This document shows, piece after piece, positions 35,750-44,308 of a stretch of DNA of 64,000 bases. Position numbers and translations under genes: made by a program. Source of the DNA: CAKZSB01 sp964573105 (GTDB taxonomy: Bacteria > Pseudomonadota > Gammaproteobacteria > Granulosicoccales > Granulosicoccaceae); the NCBI GenBank assembly GCA_964573105.1, contig CAZNIS010000002.1, forward strand, positions 1 to 64,000. Reading direction: 5' to 3'. The number at the start of each line of letters is the position of its first letter. The first letter of the stretch is position 1. The notes beneath the pieces were generated by a model. The model saw only the letters and a list, made by a program, of their open reading frames with translations. It did no database searches and had not been told where the DNA came from.

Positions 35750-36454
35750 CTAATGGCCGAAGTAAGCCTCGGTCAAACGTTTGTCATTGCGCAATTCATC
35801 CACCGTTCCCTGTGCCTTGATGTGCCCCGATTCCAGCACATACAAGCGCTCAGCCAGCGTCATTGCAAAATTGGCATTTTGCTCGGTAATGATAATGGTG
35901 GCGCCCAGTTCATCGCGCATTTTTTGTAGTGACTCGGCGATTTCGTCACACACTTTTGGCGCCAGGCCGATAGTCGGTTCATCGACCAGCAATAACCTTG
36001 GGCTCGTCATCAGCGCGCGACCGAGTGACACCATTTGACGTTCACCACCGGATTGGGTGCTGGTTTCCTGATTCTTGCGTTCTGCCAGTCGCGGGAAAAG
36101 CTGGTGCACGGTGGCTAGGTTTTTTTCAATATCGTCGCGGGCGGTGTAGGCGCCGACCAGCAGGTTGTCCTGCACGCTCATGTAGGGGAACAGGTTAAAA
36201 CGCTCCGGTGCATAACCCACCCCGTTCTTCACGATCGCTGCACTGCCAAGACCGATCAGCGATTTGCCTTCCATCTGAATATCGCCACGTGTGTCGGTGA
36301 GGCCCATGATGCTGTCGAGCAGGGTGGATTTGCCTGCACCATTGGCTCCGACGATCGCGATGATTTCACCGGCATTGACGTCGATATCGACATTGTGCAG
36401 CGCCTGGGCTTTGCCGTAGAAGGCGCACAGTTGTTTTACCTGTAGAAAGGTCAT
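35750..36454 (-). CDS. livF: Liv-type ABC transporter ATPase (LivF)
   Basis: The 234-residue ATPase has Walker A GANGAGKSTLLDSI, signature STQSGGERQMVSLGRAL, and Walker B LLLVDEPTIGLAP. Length and sequence match the second ATPase of branched-chain amino acid/amide (HAAT) importers. The ATG is 1 base after the livG stop, so it is translationally coupled. It is the last gene of the livK-H-M-G-F operon. A longer open frame to 36496 overlaps livG and is not used. Confidence 0.92.
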   Translation of the reverse strand: MTFLQVKQLCAFYGKAQALHNVDIDVNAGEIIAIVGANGAGKSTLLDSIMGLTDTRGDIQMEGKSLIGLGSAAIVKNGVGYAPERFNLFPYMSVQDNLLVGAYTARDDIEKNLATVHQLFPRLAERKNQETSTQSGGERQMVSLGRALMTSPRLLLVDEPTIGLAPKVCDEIAESLQKMRDELGATIIITEQNANFAMTLAERLYVLESGHIKAQGTVDELRNDKRLTEAYFGH

Positions 36455-36455
36455 G

Positions 36456-37187
36456 CTACGCGGTCCCCAGGTACGAGGAGCGCACTGCCTGATCACTCAT
36501 CACGTCGTTAAAACTGCCTTCGGCAATCTTGCTGCCGTAGTTGATCGCAATAACTTTATCTACCAGTGGCTCAAGTGCTTTGAGATCATGGCTGACGATC
36601 AGGAAGGTCATGCCATCTTTGCGCATGTCCTGAATTAGCGCGGTAATTTGAGCGATTTCAGCGACTGTCAGGCCTGCGAAAACTTCATCCAGCAACATGA
36701 CTTTCGTACCAGTGGCCATGGTGCGCGCCATTTCCAGTTTGCGCAAATCACCCATCGACAACTCACCAGGTGTCTTATCGAGATCACTTTGTGCAAAACC
36801 AACGCTCAGGGCGATTTCGGTTTCGCGATCAAACCGGGGCCGCGTGGTGATCATTTTCCAGATGTTGTTTGGCATCAGGCCAACGCGAATGTTCTCCAGC
36901 ACATTCATGTCGGTGAATGGTCGCGGTACCTGATAAGTTCTGCTGACGCCGCGCCGTATCCGTTCGGGTGTGGAGTCGTTGCTGATCTCGCGGCCATAGA
37001 GTTCGATTGTGCCTGACGTCTGCCGGTGTTCGCCCATGATCTGCGCAAAGACTGTTGTCTTGCCAGCACCGTTGGGACCGATCAGGCCAACTGATTCGCG
37101 ATCTTCTACCGTGAAGGACAGATCGTTGGTGGCGACCAGTCCGCCAAATCGCTTCACCAGTTGGGAGATGTTCAACGCCGCTGTCAT
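36456..37187 (-). CDS. livG: Liv-type ABC transporter ATPase (LivG)
   Basis: The 243-residue ATPase has Walker A GPNGAGKTTVFAQIMG, signature ELSMGDLRKLEMARTMA and Walker B VMLLDEVFAGLT, plus the LivG insertion RTYQVPRPFTDMNVLENI. The signature reads LSMGD instead of LSGGQ, a change seen in some LivG-like ATPases. The start overlaps the livM stop by 4 bases. It works with LivF on the cytoplasmic face. Confidence 0.92.
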   Translation of the reverse strand: MTAALNISQLVKRFGGLVATNDLSFTVEDRESVGLIGPNGAGKTTVFAQIMGEHRQTSGTIELYGREISNDSTPERIRRGVSRTYQVPRPFTDMNVLENIRVGLMPNNIWKMITTRPRFDRETEIALSVGFAQSDLDKTPGELSMGDLRKLEMARTMATGTKVMLLDEVFAGLTVAEIAQITALIQDMRKDGMTFLIVSHDLKALEPLVDKVIAINYGSKIAEGSFNDVMSDQAVRSSYLGTA

Positions 37188-38155
37188 AGCGATTCTCCCG
37201 GTTGCTTTTGGCTGGAGAAGGGCGCACGAAACCACTTGCCAACCTTTGCAAACAGGGCGATCAGGCCCTTGGGTTCATACATATATAGCAGCAGCGCGAT
37301 AGCGCCATAAATAAAATAGCGCTCGGCACCCGGCAGGTAGGGGCGCAAATATTCCAGTAGAAAGGTGAGAAAAAACGCGCCGAACATGGGGCCAAGGATT
37401 GTCGATGCACCGCCAATTAATGCGGCAACAATAATGGTGAAAAGAAAGTTGATGTCGAACAGTGCCCGCGGTGCGATAGAGCCCAGGTAGTGCACGTAGA
37501 ATGCGCCGCCAAGACCTGCAACAAACGCGCTGGTCAGAAACGCAAACAGTTTGAGTTTGGTGCTGCTCAGCCCACTGCCGCGAACCGACTCTTCGTTCAT
37601 GCCAACCGCGCTCAATGCGGTGCCTAGCTGGGTGCGCATCAGCAGCCACATGCTGAATGCAACTGCCAGCATCAGACTGACAGATAAGTAGTATCCGTTT
37701 ACTGCGCCTCGGGTGAGTGTCTGGATGCCGGACATGCCGCGGGTGCCACCGGTCAGATCCGGACGGATCACCTGCACCAGCTGGTACATCAATTCCATGA
37801 ACGCGAGGGTAACCAGTGCGAAGTAGCTGCCTTTGATACGCAGAGCAGGCAGGAACACGATGATACCGCCGACCATGGTCATCAGTACGGCAGCGGGAAT
37901 CGCATATTCGATCGGCACATCAAAGCGTTTCGTCAGAATGGCCGAGGTGTAGGCACCAATGCCAATCAGAAAAGGGTGGCCGAAACTGATGTAGCCAGTG
38001 CGGCCTGACAGTACGTCCCAGCTGATCGCGAAGATGGCGAGAAAGTTGGCAAAGATCAGCGTGCGCAGTGTGCCCTTGGAGACGAATTCGGGAATCGCCA
38101 GCATCAGGCACACAAACGCCAGCCACATGGCAAGGTGTGTCCAGCGCAGATTCAT
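37184..38155 (-). CDS. livM: Liv-type ABC transporter permease (LivM)
   Basis: This inner-membrane permease of 323 residues has about nine hydrophobic segments. Family motifs are LSGRTGYISFGHPFLIGIGAY, RIKGSYFALVTLAFMELMYQ and IGGASTILGPMFGAFFLTFL. It forms the heteromeric channel with LivH. It begins immediately after the livH stop and overlaps livG by 4 bases, so the operon is tightly packed. Confidence 0.93.
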   Translation of the reverse strand: MNLRWTHLAMWLAFVCLMLAIPEFVSKGTLRTLIFANFLAIFAISWDVLSGRTGYISFGHPFLIGIGAYTSAILTKRFDVPIEYAIPAAVLMTMVGGIIVFLPALRIKGSYFALVTLAFMELMYQLVQVIRPDLTGGTRGMSGIQTLTRGAVNGYYLSVSLMLAVAFSMWLLMRTQLGTALSAVGMNEESVRGSGLSSTKLKLFAFLTSAFVAGLGGAFYVHYLGSIAPRALFDINFLFTIIVAALIGGASTILGPMFGAFFLTFLLEYLRPYLPGAERYFIYGAIALLLYMYEPKGLIALFAKVGKWFRAPFSSQKQPGESL

Positions 38156-39004
38156 TTAGAGTTCCTCCCGCCCGAACAAGCCCTGTGGCCGGATCACCAG
38201 CACCACAATGATCAGTAGCATGGTAAATACGCCGCGCAGTTCCGGCGCGATGACGGCAACTGCCAGCACTTCCATGAAGCCGACAATATGCGCAACGATC
38301 AGCGTGCCGATGATCGAACCGATACCGCCGACAATGACTACGGCCACCGAGATAATTAACGGTGCGACCCACATCGACGGCGACAGTTGCGTGTAGCTTG
38401 CGAAAAATACCCCGGCAGTGGCGCCCAGTGCGCCAGACAAACCCCAGGTAAAAAAATTGATTCGGTCCGGGTCGACGCCAGAGATAGCCGCACCTTTATT
38501 GTCCATGCTGACCGCCTGCATGGCGCGGCCGACGTGCGTTTTTCGCACAAAGAGATAGAGGCCAATCAGAATCGCCCAGCTTGCGATAGTCGCGGCCAGC
38601 AGGTTATAGGTGACAGAGGCGCCGGCCACTTGTGTGACACCCGGGACAATCGGCAGCAGAATTTTTGAGCTGTCGCCGTACAGGTAGACGACACCTGCCT
38701 GCAGCACCACAGCCAGAATTAAGGTGGAAATCTCTACGGCGACATGATCGCCCTTTAATGGTTTGACCAGCAGGCGATATTTCAGCAGCCCGACCAGGCA
38801 ACCCACTGCGGCGGCCAGCAGCAGGCCCGCCAGTTTGGGCACCCCCCAGGTTTGCGAGATCGTGAAGTAGACGTATCCACCGATCAGCAGATAAGCCCCG
38901 TAGGCGAGGTTCAGCACCCGCCCGACACTGAAAATCAGTGTGAATCCCATTGCGATCAGCGCATACAAACCGCTCAGCAATAGTCCCTGAATGATGATTT
39001 GCAT
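38156..39004 (-). CDS. livH: Liv-type ABC transporter permease (LivH)
   Basis: The 282-residue permease has about eight hydrophobic segments. The family start is LLLSGLYALIAMGFTLIFSV, followed by LNLAYGAYLLIGGYVYF and ADGG-type region YTQLSPSMWVAPLII. It is separated from the binding-protein gene by a stable hairpin. Upstream of the ATG there is a C/T-rich tract rather than an obvious Shine-Dalgarno, which may keep membrane components lower than the binding protein. Confidence 0.92.
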   Translation of the reverse strand: MQIIIQGLLLSGLYALIAMGFTLIFSVGRVLNLAYGAYLLIGGYVYFTISQTWGVPKLAGLLLAAAVGCLVGLLKYRLLVKPLKGDHVAVEISTLILAVVLQAGVVYLYGDSSKILLPIVPGVTQVAGASVTYNLLAATIASWAILIGLYLFVRKTHVGRAMQAVSMDNKGAAISGVDPDRINFFTWGLSGALGATAGVFFASYTQLSPSMWVAPLIISVAVVIVGGIGSIIGTLIVAHIVGFMEVLAVAVIAPELRGVFTMLLIIVVLVIRPQGLFGREEL

Positions 39005-39024
39005 ATAAAAAAGGGGGTTGAGAG

Positions 39025-39047
39025 ACGGGCGCCGAGGCGGCGCCCGT
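39025..39047 (-). terminator. Intercistronic hairpin between livK-type and livH genes
   Basis: ACGGGCGCC and GGCGCCCGT form a perfect 9-bp stem around a 5-base loop. On the minus strand it follows the binding-protein stop by 20 bases, and a weak T-run (CCCCCTTTTTT) comes about 11 bases later. It may act as an attenuator or as 3' protection for the binding-protein mRNA. Confidence 0.55.
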
Positions 39048-39067
39048 TGGAGGAGAAAAAAGCTGGA

Positions 39068-40348
39068 CTACTTCTTCACCCAGCTCGGTACAGTAAATTC
39101 ACCGGTAGCGTATTTTTCCGGGTAGACCACTGCAGCAGATCCATCCTCGTACCATTGAATCACAACCATCGACGGTGAGCCGTCTTCATAAGGTTCGGTG
39201 ATGTCAAAGCGTGCGTTGTGTGGATAGGTGCGACCAGTGCGCGGCTCGACTTCGTCGTTGCCCCAGAACGCATAGCGCAGCCATGGCTTGCCATCGAGAT
39301 CGAGTTTCAGATCCTGTTTCTCCATGGCGGTAACCCAGGATGAATTGTTGAAACCACCGGCTTCCTCGGCCGCTGCCATCGCCTGTTTGACACCGTGATA
39401 GGCATTAAAACCATTGAAGTGCGGCATGACCGGACGCGTTTTATATTTCGCCTGATAGGTATCGACGAACGCCTGTGAGACAGGATCGAGTTTGAAACCG
39501 ACCGAAGGTACCGGAGACAGTGTCGAGATGCCGCCACCCGCGCCGCCGGTGTCTTCCCAGAATTCCTGACCCAGGGCCGCGACGTTAACCCCAGTCATGC
39601 CCATAGGCACCTGCAGTTTTACGTACTGAGAGGAGACCACTTGCGAATTGACCGAACTGATCAGGTAGATGAAGTCGGCGCCACTGTCCTGAGCGCGCGA
39701 GAAGATTGGAGCAAAATCGTTGGTGGTGATGTCGAAGACGATGGTGTCGACCACATCAATACCGGCGTTGGGTGCCAGCGCCTCGGTGACCAGACCTGCG
39801 ATGGCGCCACCAAACGCGGTGTCTTCCTGCAGAATGATAACCTTGTCCCAGCCCATCTTTTCTTTCAACACGTCTTTGCCGAAATCGATGTACAGGGTTG
39901 CCAGCGCCTCATCGGAGGCGATGTTCATGAAGTAGGGCTTCATCGAGTCGTAGTCTTCGACGATCATATCGATGATGCCGATGTACGAAGTCCAGGTATC
40001 CAGCGTTGGAATCTGGAACTCCTGCATGCGTGGTAGCCAGCCCAGGGAGACATCGTCGATTGAGCCAGAGATAATGAAGTCGACCTCTTCAGTCTCGGCC
40101 AGATATTCGTAGGCTTTCACGCCTTCGGTGACATCCTCGCCGGTGTCGGCCTTGACCAGTTGGATCTTTTGACCAAGCACACCGCCGTTTGCGTTTAATT
40201 CCTCGATCGCGATCTCGGCGCCACGCAACGTTGACAAGCCGGTATCAGAGCTGAGTGAGCCGATGAAGCCCACTTTGATATCTGCCGCTGCGGCAGACGC
40301 AAATAGCGCCGCCGACAGGCTGGCAAGCAGTGTTGATTTCAATCGCAT
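39068..40348 (-). CDS. Periplasmic binding protein of the Liv/HAAT ABC transporter
   Basis: The 426-residue Peripla_BP_6 protein has a Sec signal (LLASLSAALFASAAAADIKVG). The mature fold begins VGFIGSLSSDTGLSTLRGAEIA and includes GSIDDVSLGWLPRMQEFQIPTL and the hinge and C-terminal regions of amide-type binding proteins. I chose the ATG at 40348 because GGGGAAAA is spaced correctly before it, although an ATG at 40360 also fits. The gene heads the operon and faces the iol genes across a shared regulatory region. The ligand is unknown, with leucine not required. Confidence 0.88.
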   Translation of the reverse strand: MRLKSTLLASLSAALFASAAAADIKVGFIGSLSSDTGLSTLRGAEIAIEELNANGGVLGQKIQLVKADTGEDVTEGVKAYEYLAETEEVDFIISGSIDDVSLGWLPRMQEFQIPTLDTWTSYIGIIDMIVEDYDSMKPYFMNIASDEALATLYIDFGKDVLKEKMGWDKVIILQEDTAFGGAIAGLVTEALAPNAGIDVVDTIVFDITTNDFAPIFSRAQDSGADFIYLISSVNSQVVSSQYVKLQVPMGMTGVNVAALGQEFWEDTGGAGGGISTLSPVPSVGFKLDPVSQAFVDTYQAKYKTRPVMPHFNGFNAYHGVKQAMAAAEEAGGFNNSSWVTAMEKQDLKLDLDGKPWLRYAFWGNDEVEPRTGRTYPHNARFDITEPYEDGSPSMVVIQWYEDGSAAVVYPEKYATGEFTVPSWVKK

Positions 40349-40642
40349 ATTTTTCCCCATGTTGGATGTCGCAGTGGTGCTGCGAGCGCGCTAGCGTTGC
40401 ACGAGCCAGTCTGGCAAGCGTTACTGCTGCCCGTTTGGCCCGGTTGTTCCTGAGCGACGTGTCGATGACGCCTTGCCACAAAATACGCTATTCCGGCGTG
40501 GCTGCAAACCGGATTTCAGGTTCCTGTTGGCGGCGATATCGCTCGCTCAGCATGGCCACTGACAGAGCGTGGCTGCTGATTACCAGCAATGTACAGCCTG
40601 CCGCTGACCGGAATATCCAGAATACACGCAATTGTGAATACC

Positions 40643-40665
40643 TGTATACATGAATCCTGTATACA
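40643..40665. promoter_or_regulatory. Pair of TGTATACA palindromes, candidate operator
   Basis: TGTATACA occurs at 40643-40650 and at 40658-40665, 15 bases apart, in the 450-base region between the divergent liv and iol operons. Palindromes of this form are typical of GntR-family operators, and the region has no gene of its own. No GntR gene lies in the window. The rest of 40349-40801 shows no other structure. Confidence 0.5.
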
Positions 40666-40801
40666 GTGAAAACAGCGATGAGGTTTGCCACCCTGTCAGG
40701 CCAGTTTGCAACCGGTTGCAATTGGCTGGTTCGAACGTCAGAATAGTCGGCTCATTTCTGCCGGAAATACCCATGTCGGGCCGTGAAACTGAATCCTGCC
40801 G

Positions 40802-41827
40802 ATGTCCCTGGCCGCTGTTGAAACCGGGGTCGGGACATTGATCGATCTCGGCGTGCTCGCGCAAAATCGCTTTGTCTCAATCGGTCGTGCCGGAATGGAT
40901 TTCTATCCGGATCCACCGGGTACGAAAACCGAGCATGCGGTGCAGTTCACCGCGTGTCTGGGTGGTTCCTCGGCCAACATCTGCGTCGCGATCAGCAAGC
41001 ATGGCGGGCAGACCGCGCTCGTCACCAGCGTGTCTGACGATTCGATCGGGCGTTTTTGTTTGAATGAACTGCGCAACTATGGCGTCGACTGCACCTATGT
41101 GAAATCGGTGGGGGGAGAGTTTCGCAACTCAATGGCAGTGGTTGAGAGCCGGATCGAGGATCATCAGTCAGTGATCTATCGCAATGGTGCGGCGGACTTT
41201 CAGATGACACAGGCAGACGTCGAGTCAGTTGATTTTGCCGACTACTGTGCGCTGATCACCACCGGCACTGTGTTGGCCGCCGAGCCATCGCGCAGCGCAT
41301 CGTTTCGCGGTTTTGAGCTCGCGCGCGCGGCCGGCCTGCCACTGATTTTCGATCTGGACTATCGGCCCTATAGCTGGGTGTCGGCAGAGGATGCGGCGGA
41401 TACCTACTCGCGCGCCGGCGCCTTGTGCGACATCATCATCGGCAATGATGTCGAATTCGGCTTTATGGCTGGCGACTATGACAAAGGGCTGCAAAAGGCA
41501 CGAGAGCTCGCCCGATCCACCGCCAGTGTCGTGGTGTACAAGATGGGCGAAAACGGTGCCATCACCATCACCGGTGACGACGAATTTCGCACCGGCATTT
41601 ACGCAGTCGACGCACTCAAGCCAACCGGTGCCGGCGATGGTTTCATGGGCGGGTTTATCGCCGCCCTTGCCGCAGGATTTGAATTAAAAGAGGCGGTCTT
41701 GCGTGGATCTGCGTGTGCCGCGATGGTCGTCTCGCGTGTTGGCTGCGCGCCCGCTATGCCCACAAGCGAGGAGCTGGAAGATTTTCTGGCTTCGCACCCG
41801 GGCCCAACGATTAACCAAGAGAACTAA
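40802..41827 (+). CDS. iolC: 5-dehydro-2-deoxygluconokinase (IolC)
   Basis: This PfkB-family kinase phosphorylates 2-deoxy-5-keto-gluconate in inositol catabolism. The 341-residue product has PfkB signature 1 (TACLGGSSANICVAISKHGG), IolC-like FVSIGRAGMDFYPDP, and the anion-hole motif DALKPTGAGDGFMGGF with the catalytic Asp. It lacks the DUF2090 aldolase-like extension found on many proteobacterial IolC proteins; a separate class II aldolase lies in the same operon instead. The ATG at 40802 has no strong ribosome site and leaves about 20 extra N-terminal residues. Confidence 0.9.
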   Translation: MSLAAVETGVGTLIDLGVLAQNRFVSIGRAGMDFYPDPPGTKTEHAVQFTACLGGSSANICVAISKHGGQTALVTSVSDDSIGRFCLNELRNYGVDCTYVKSVGGEFRNSMAVVESRIEDHQSVIYRNGAADFQMTQADVESVDFADYCALITTGTVLAAEPSRSASFRGFELARAAGLPLIFDLDYRPYSWVSAEDAADTYSRAGALCDIIIGNDVEFGFMAGDYDKGLQKARELARSTASVVVYKMGENGAITITGDDEFRTGIYAVDALKPTGAGDGFMGGFIAALAAGFELKEAVLRGSACAAMVVSRVGCAPAMPTSEELEDFLASHPGPTINQEN

Positions 41828-41832
41828 ACCCC

Positions 41833-42675
41833 GTGCATATTGCCCCGTACGATAATAAAAACCAGCCGATCGTCGATGTTGACAGCGACGTCGTACCGCT
41901 GAACTACTTCAATATCGTTAAGCTGAAAAAGGGCCAGGCATTTGAATATCAGGTGCCCGGCTATGAAACCTGTATCGTGCCGGCCACGGGCACCGTTGAT
42001 GTGGAAATCGAAGGGGTGAGTTTTCCCGCTGTTGGCAACCGTGGCGTTGATGTTTGGGATGGCGAGCCTGAAGGTGTCTATGTGCCGGTGGGTGCGAAGG
42101 TCACGATGGTCTGCGTCAGCGATGAGACCGAAACCTTTGTTGCCGGCGCCAAATACGACAAAGTGCTGGATCCGTTTGATGTGCGTGCCGATGCGCTGGA
42201 TCTGGTGCAGTACGGTTCTGACGACACCAAAACCCACCGCAAGATCAAACATATTCTGGGACAGAAACAGCACGATAAAGTCGGGCGTTTGCTGGTCAGT
42301 GAGTTGTTCACTGTGGGGCAGGGTGGCTGGTCCGGTTTTCCATCGCACAAGCACGACACCGATCGCCTGCCCGATGAAACCCGCCACGACGAGACTTACA
42401 ACTTTCGTTTCCGTCCAAACTACGGATCCGGCGTGCAGATGCTGCAACGCGTTGACAATGAACCGGGTGATGCCTATCACATCGTCGATGGATCGACGAT
42501 CTGTCTCGACAACGGCTATCACCCCTGCGCCGCATTGCCTGGCTATGAAATGTACTATTTCACTATCCTGGGCGGTTTGAGCCAGCGTTCACTGGTGCAG
42601 TTCTTCCAGCCCACACACGCTGCACAGATCGAGACTATCCCCGGTATCAAGGACATGATCGCGAAGTTCAAATGA
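41833..42675 (+). CDS. iolB: 5-deoxy-glucuronate isomerase (IolB), copy 1
   Basis: IolB isomerises 5-deoxy-glucuronate to 2-deoxy-5-keto-gluconate. The 280-residue bicupin has the metal-site motif GGWSGFPSHKHDTDRLPDETRHDETYNFRF and the C-terminal DGSTICLDNGYHPC. The GTG start follows AAGAGAACTAAACC at the end of iolC, 5 bases after its stop. It overlaps the aldolase start by 4 bases. It is almost identical to the second copy at 48347. Confidence 0.93.
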   Translation: MHIAPYDNKNQPIVDVDSDVVPLNYFNIVKLKKGQAFEYQVPGYETCIVPATGTVDVEIEGVSFPAVGNRGVDVWDGEPEGVYVPVGAKVTMVCVSDETETFVAGAKYDKVLDPFDVRADALDLVQYGSDDTKTHRKIKHILGQKQHDKVGRLLVSELFTVGQGGWSGFPSHKHDTDRLPDETRHDETYNFRFRPNYGSGVQMLQRVDNEPGDAYHIVDGSTICLDNGYHPCAALPGYEMYYFTILGGLSQRSLVQFFQPTHAAQIETIPGIKDMIAKFK

Positions 42676-43496
42676 GTGTTGCGACACTGGCACAAGTGCT
42701 GCAACCGGCACTGCGCGACGGCTATGCCGTGGCGGGTCTCGTCACACTGGGCTGGGAGGATATGCGTGCCTACGTGGCCGCTGCCGAACAGGAAAACGTG
42801 CCAGTGATTCTGCAGGCGGGGCCGAGCTGTCGCGAACACACACCATTACCGATCCTTGGAAAAATGTTTTTGCATCTGGCAGAAAATGCCAGTGTGCCGG
42901 TGGTCGCGCATCTGGATCATGGCTATACGTTTGAAGAGTGCCAGATCGCACTCGACAGTGGATTCAGTTCTTTGATGTTTGATGGAAGCCGTAAACCATT
43001 GGCTGAAAACATCGAACTTACAGCAGCGGTTGCAGAACTTGCACACGCAGCCGGTATTTCATGTGAGGGCGAAATTGGATTTGTTGGCTATTCTGACGGC
43101 GAGCAATCAAACGGCACCGACCCCGATGAAGCGGCGCAATTTGCCCGCCAAACGCAGGTCGATGCAATGGCTATATCGGTCGGCAATGTTCACCTGCAAC
43201 AAAACCGTGAGGGTGGATTGGATGAAGCGCGAATTGCTGCGATAGAGGCTGTCACCGATGTGCCGCTGGTGATTCACGGTGGCTCCGGCGTACCAATCGA
43301 ACAGCGCACTCAGCTGGCGCAGAACAGTGCGATTTGTAAATTTAATATTGGCACAGAGTTGCGCATGGTGTTTGGGCGATCGTTGCGAGCGGCGCTTGAA
43401 AGCGACGTCGAGCAGTTTGATCGGGTGAAAATACTGCAGCAGACGCACGATCCGATGGTGCATGCGACTGGTGAAGTTTTGCGGGCGCTGCGCTAA
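42672..43496 (+). CDS. Class II aldolase, probable 6-phospho-5-dehydro-2-deoxy-D-gluconate aldolase, copy 1
   Basis: The 274-residue product is a zinc-dependent class II (FbaA/IolJ-like) aldolase. Zinc ligands lie in VVAHLDHGYTFEEC, ISVGNVHLQQ and VIHGGSGVPIEQR, with GEIGFVGYSDGE between them. Its operon with IolC and IolB makes IolJ activity (cleavage to dihydroxyacetone phosphate and malonate semialdehyde) the best guess, but tagatose- or fructose-bisphosphate aldolase cannot be excluded. The ATG overlaps the iolB stop in ATGA. Confidence 0.82.
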   Translation: MSVATLAQVLQPALRDGYAVAGLVTLGWEDMRAYVAAAEQENVPVILQAGPSCREHTPLPILGKMFLHLAENASVPVVAHLDHGYTFEECQIALDSGFSSLMFDGSRKPLAENIELTAAVAELAHAAGISCEGEIGFVGYSDGEQSNGTDPDEAAQFARQTQVDAMAISVGNVHLQQNREGGLDEARIAAIEAVTDVPLVIHGGSGVPIEQRTQLAQNSAICKFNIGTELRMVFGRSLRAALESDVEQFDRVKILQQTHDPMVHATGEVLRALR

Positions 43497-43559
43497 TCAT
43501 CAAAGCGTTCATGGCATGACGTTGCCAGCTCGAACCGCGTTAGAACAGATTGAATTGAA

Positions 43560-43584
43560 TCCGACTCGCATGCGCAGAGTCGGA
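43560..43584 (+). terminator. Hairpin after the first iol operon
   Basis: TCCGACTC and GAGTCGGA form an 8-bp stem with a 9-base loop, 63 bases after the aldolase stop. The corresponding region of copy 2 (about 50062-50088) is recognisable but its pairing has degraded. No T-run. Confidence 0.45.
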
Positions 43585-43600
43585 CGCACAGGGTGAGAAA

Positions 43601-44257
43601 TCAGGGGCAAATATCGAGATCGATCGGGCTTACGCCTGCGCGAGCCAGGCCGGTTTCGCCAAACGACAAATAGTTTTCGCTTAGCTGAAGATCGTAGTTG
43701 CTGTATTCGACGCTCAACGCTTTGCGATATATGCGATCATCGTTTACCCATATTTGTAGCCGTATAATCGAGTGTATGAGCGCTTCGGTGGCGTTTTCAT
43801 TGTATGGATCGTAGGTGTATCGAAAAGTCTCGCGCAAAAATATCGTGTCGTCGCTAGAGGATGGGTTGGGTCGGTATCGTGTTTGATGCAGTGGGTAATT
43901 GTCATTGGGAGGAAAGAACGTATAGCAATTATCACTGGGTGTCGCCTGCAAATAGCTGCTGACCTTGCCATCTGAACTGAATTGTACAAAACGTCTGGAC
44001 CCGAATTCACTGAGCCCTTCATCCCACAGCCCAGCGATTGCGCTGGTATCTCCACCTACAAGCGGTGCAGGCGGGTCCTTCCGCTCAGATTGCAGGCCGT
44101 CTATCGGGGTGCAACCCTCGATGCCGCAGCCAAAGCCGCCATCCTGCTGAGTGTCTGCGGCGTTTTCCTGCGTGCTAACGTCGGCGGTATTAGAGCCCTG
44201 GCATCCGATAAGCAGTGCCATGCCAATGGATAAGCTGATAGTTCTGAAAGGGTTCAT
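43601..44257 (-). CDS. Lipoprotein, duplicate B
   Basis: The 218-residue product starts MNPFRTISLSIGMALLIGCQ with a clear lipobox (LLIGC). A Cys-containing N-terminal region follows (GFGCGIEGCTPIDG), then a lipocalin-like body (IAGLWDEGLSEFGSRRFVQF ... SDNCYTFFP) ending in ICP. It is about 60 percent identical to the adjacent gene, far more in the first 80 residues. The ribosome site present before copy A (TAGGAG) has decayed to TAGTAG here. It lies directly after the fossil of the protease tail. Function unknown. Confidence 0.72.
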   Translation of the reverse strand: MNPFRTISLSIGMALLIGCQGSNTADVSTQENAADTQQDGGFGCGIEGCTPIDGLQSERKDPPAPLVGGDTSAIAGLWDEGLSEFGSRRFVQFSSDGKVSSYLQATPSDNCYTFFPPNDNYPLHQTRYRPNPSSSDDTIFLRETFRYTYDPYNENATEALIHSIIRLQIWVNDDRIYRKALSVEYSNYDLQLSENYLSFGETGLARAGVSPIDLDICP

Positions 44258-44270
44258 TGTATTTTCACTA

Positions 44271-44306
44271 CTACAGCGGCGGACAGCTTTCTCTAGCTGC
44301 TGCATT
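44271..44306 (-). pseudogene. Fossil of the metalloprotease C-terminus
   Basis: On the minus strand this 36-base stretch reads NAAARESCPPL then TAG, the same last 11 codons and stop as the metalloprotease ending at 44973, at an offset of 702 bases. It lies between the two lipoprotein genes and proves that the tandem duplication carried the end of the protease gene with it. Confidence 0.85.
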
Positions 44307-44308
44307 CT

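Larger units (their letters stand above)
41194..43612 (+). repeat. Direct repeat copy 1 (iolC 3' part, iolB, aldolase)
   Basis: This stretch recurs at 47708-50113. From the iolC residue corresponding to 41204 to the aldolase stop at 43496 the offset is a constant 6514 bases, so no net insertions or deletions have accumulated. Encoded proteins are about 90 percent identical by eye. Homology fades soon after the aldolase hairpin. Confidence 0.9.
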
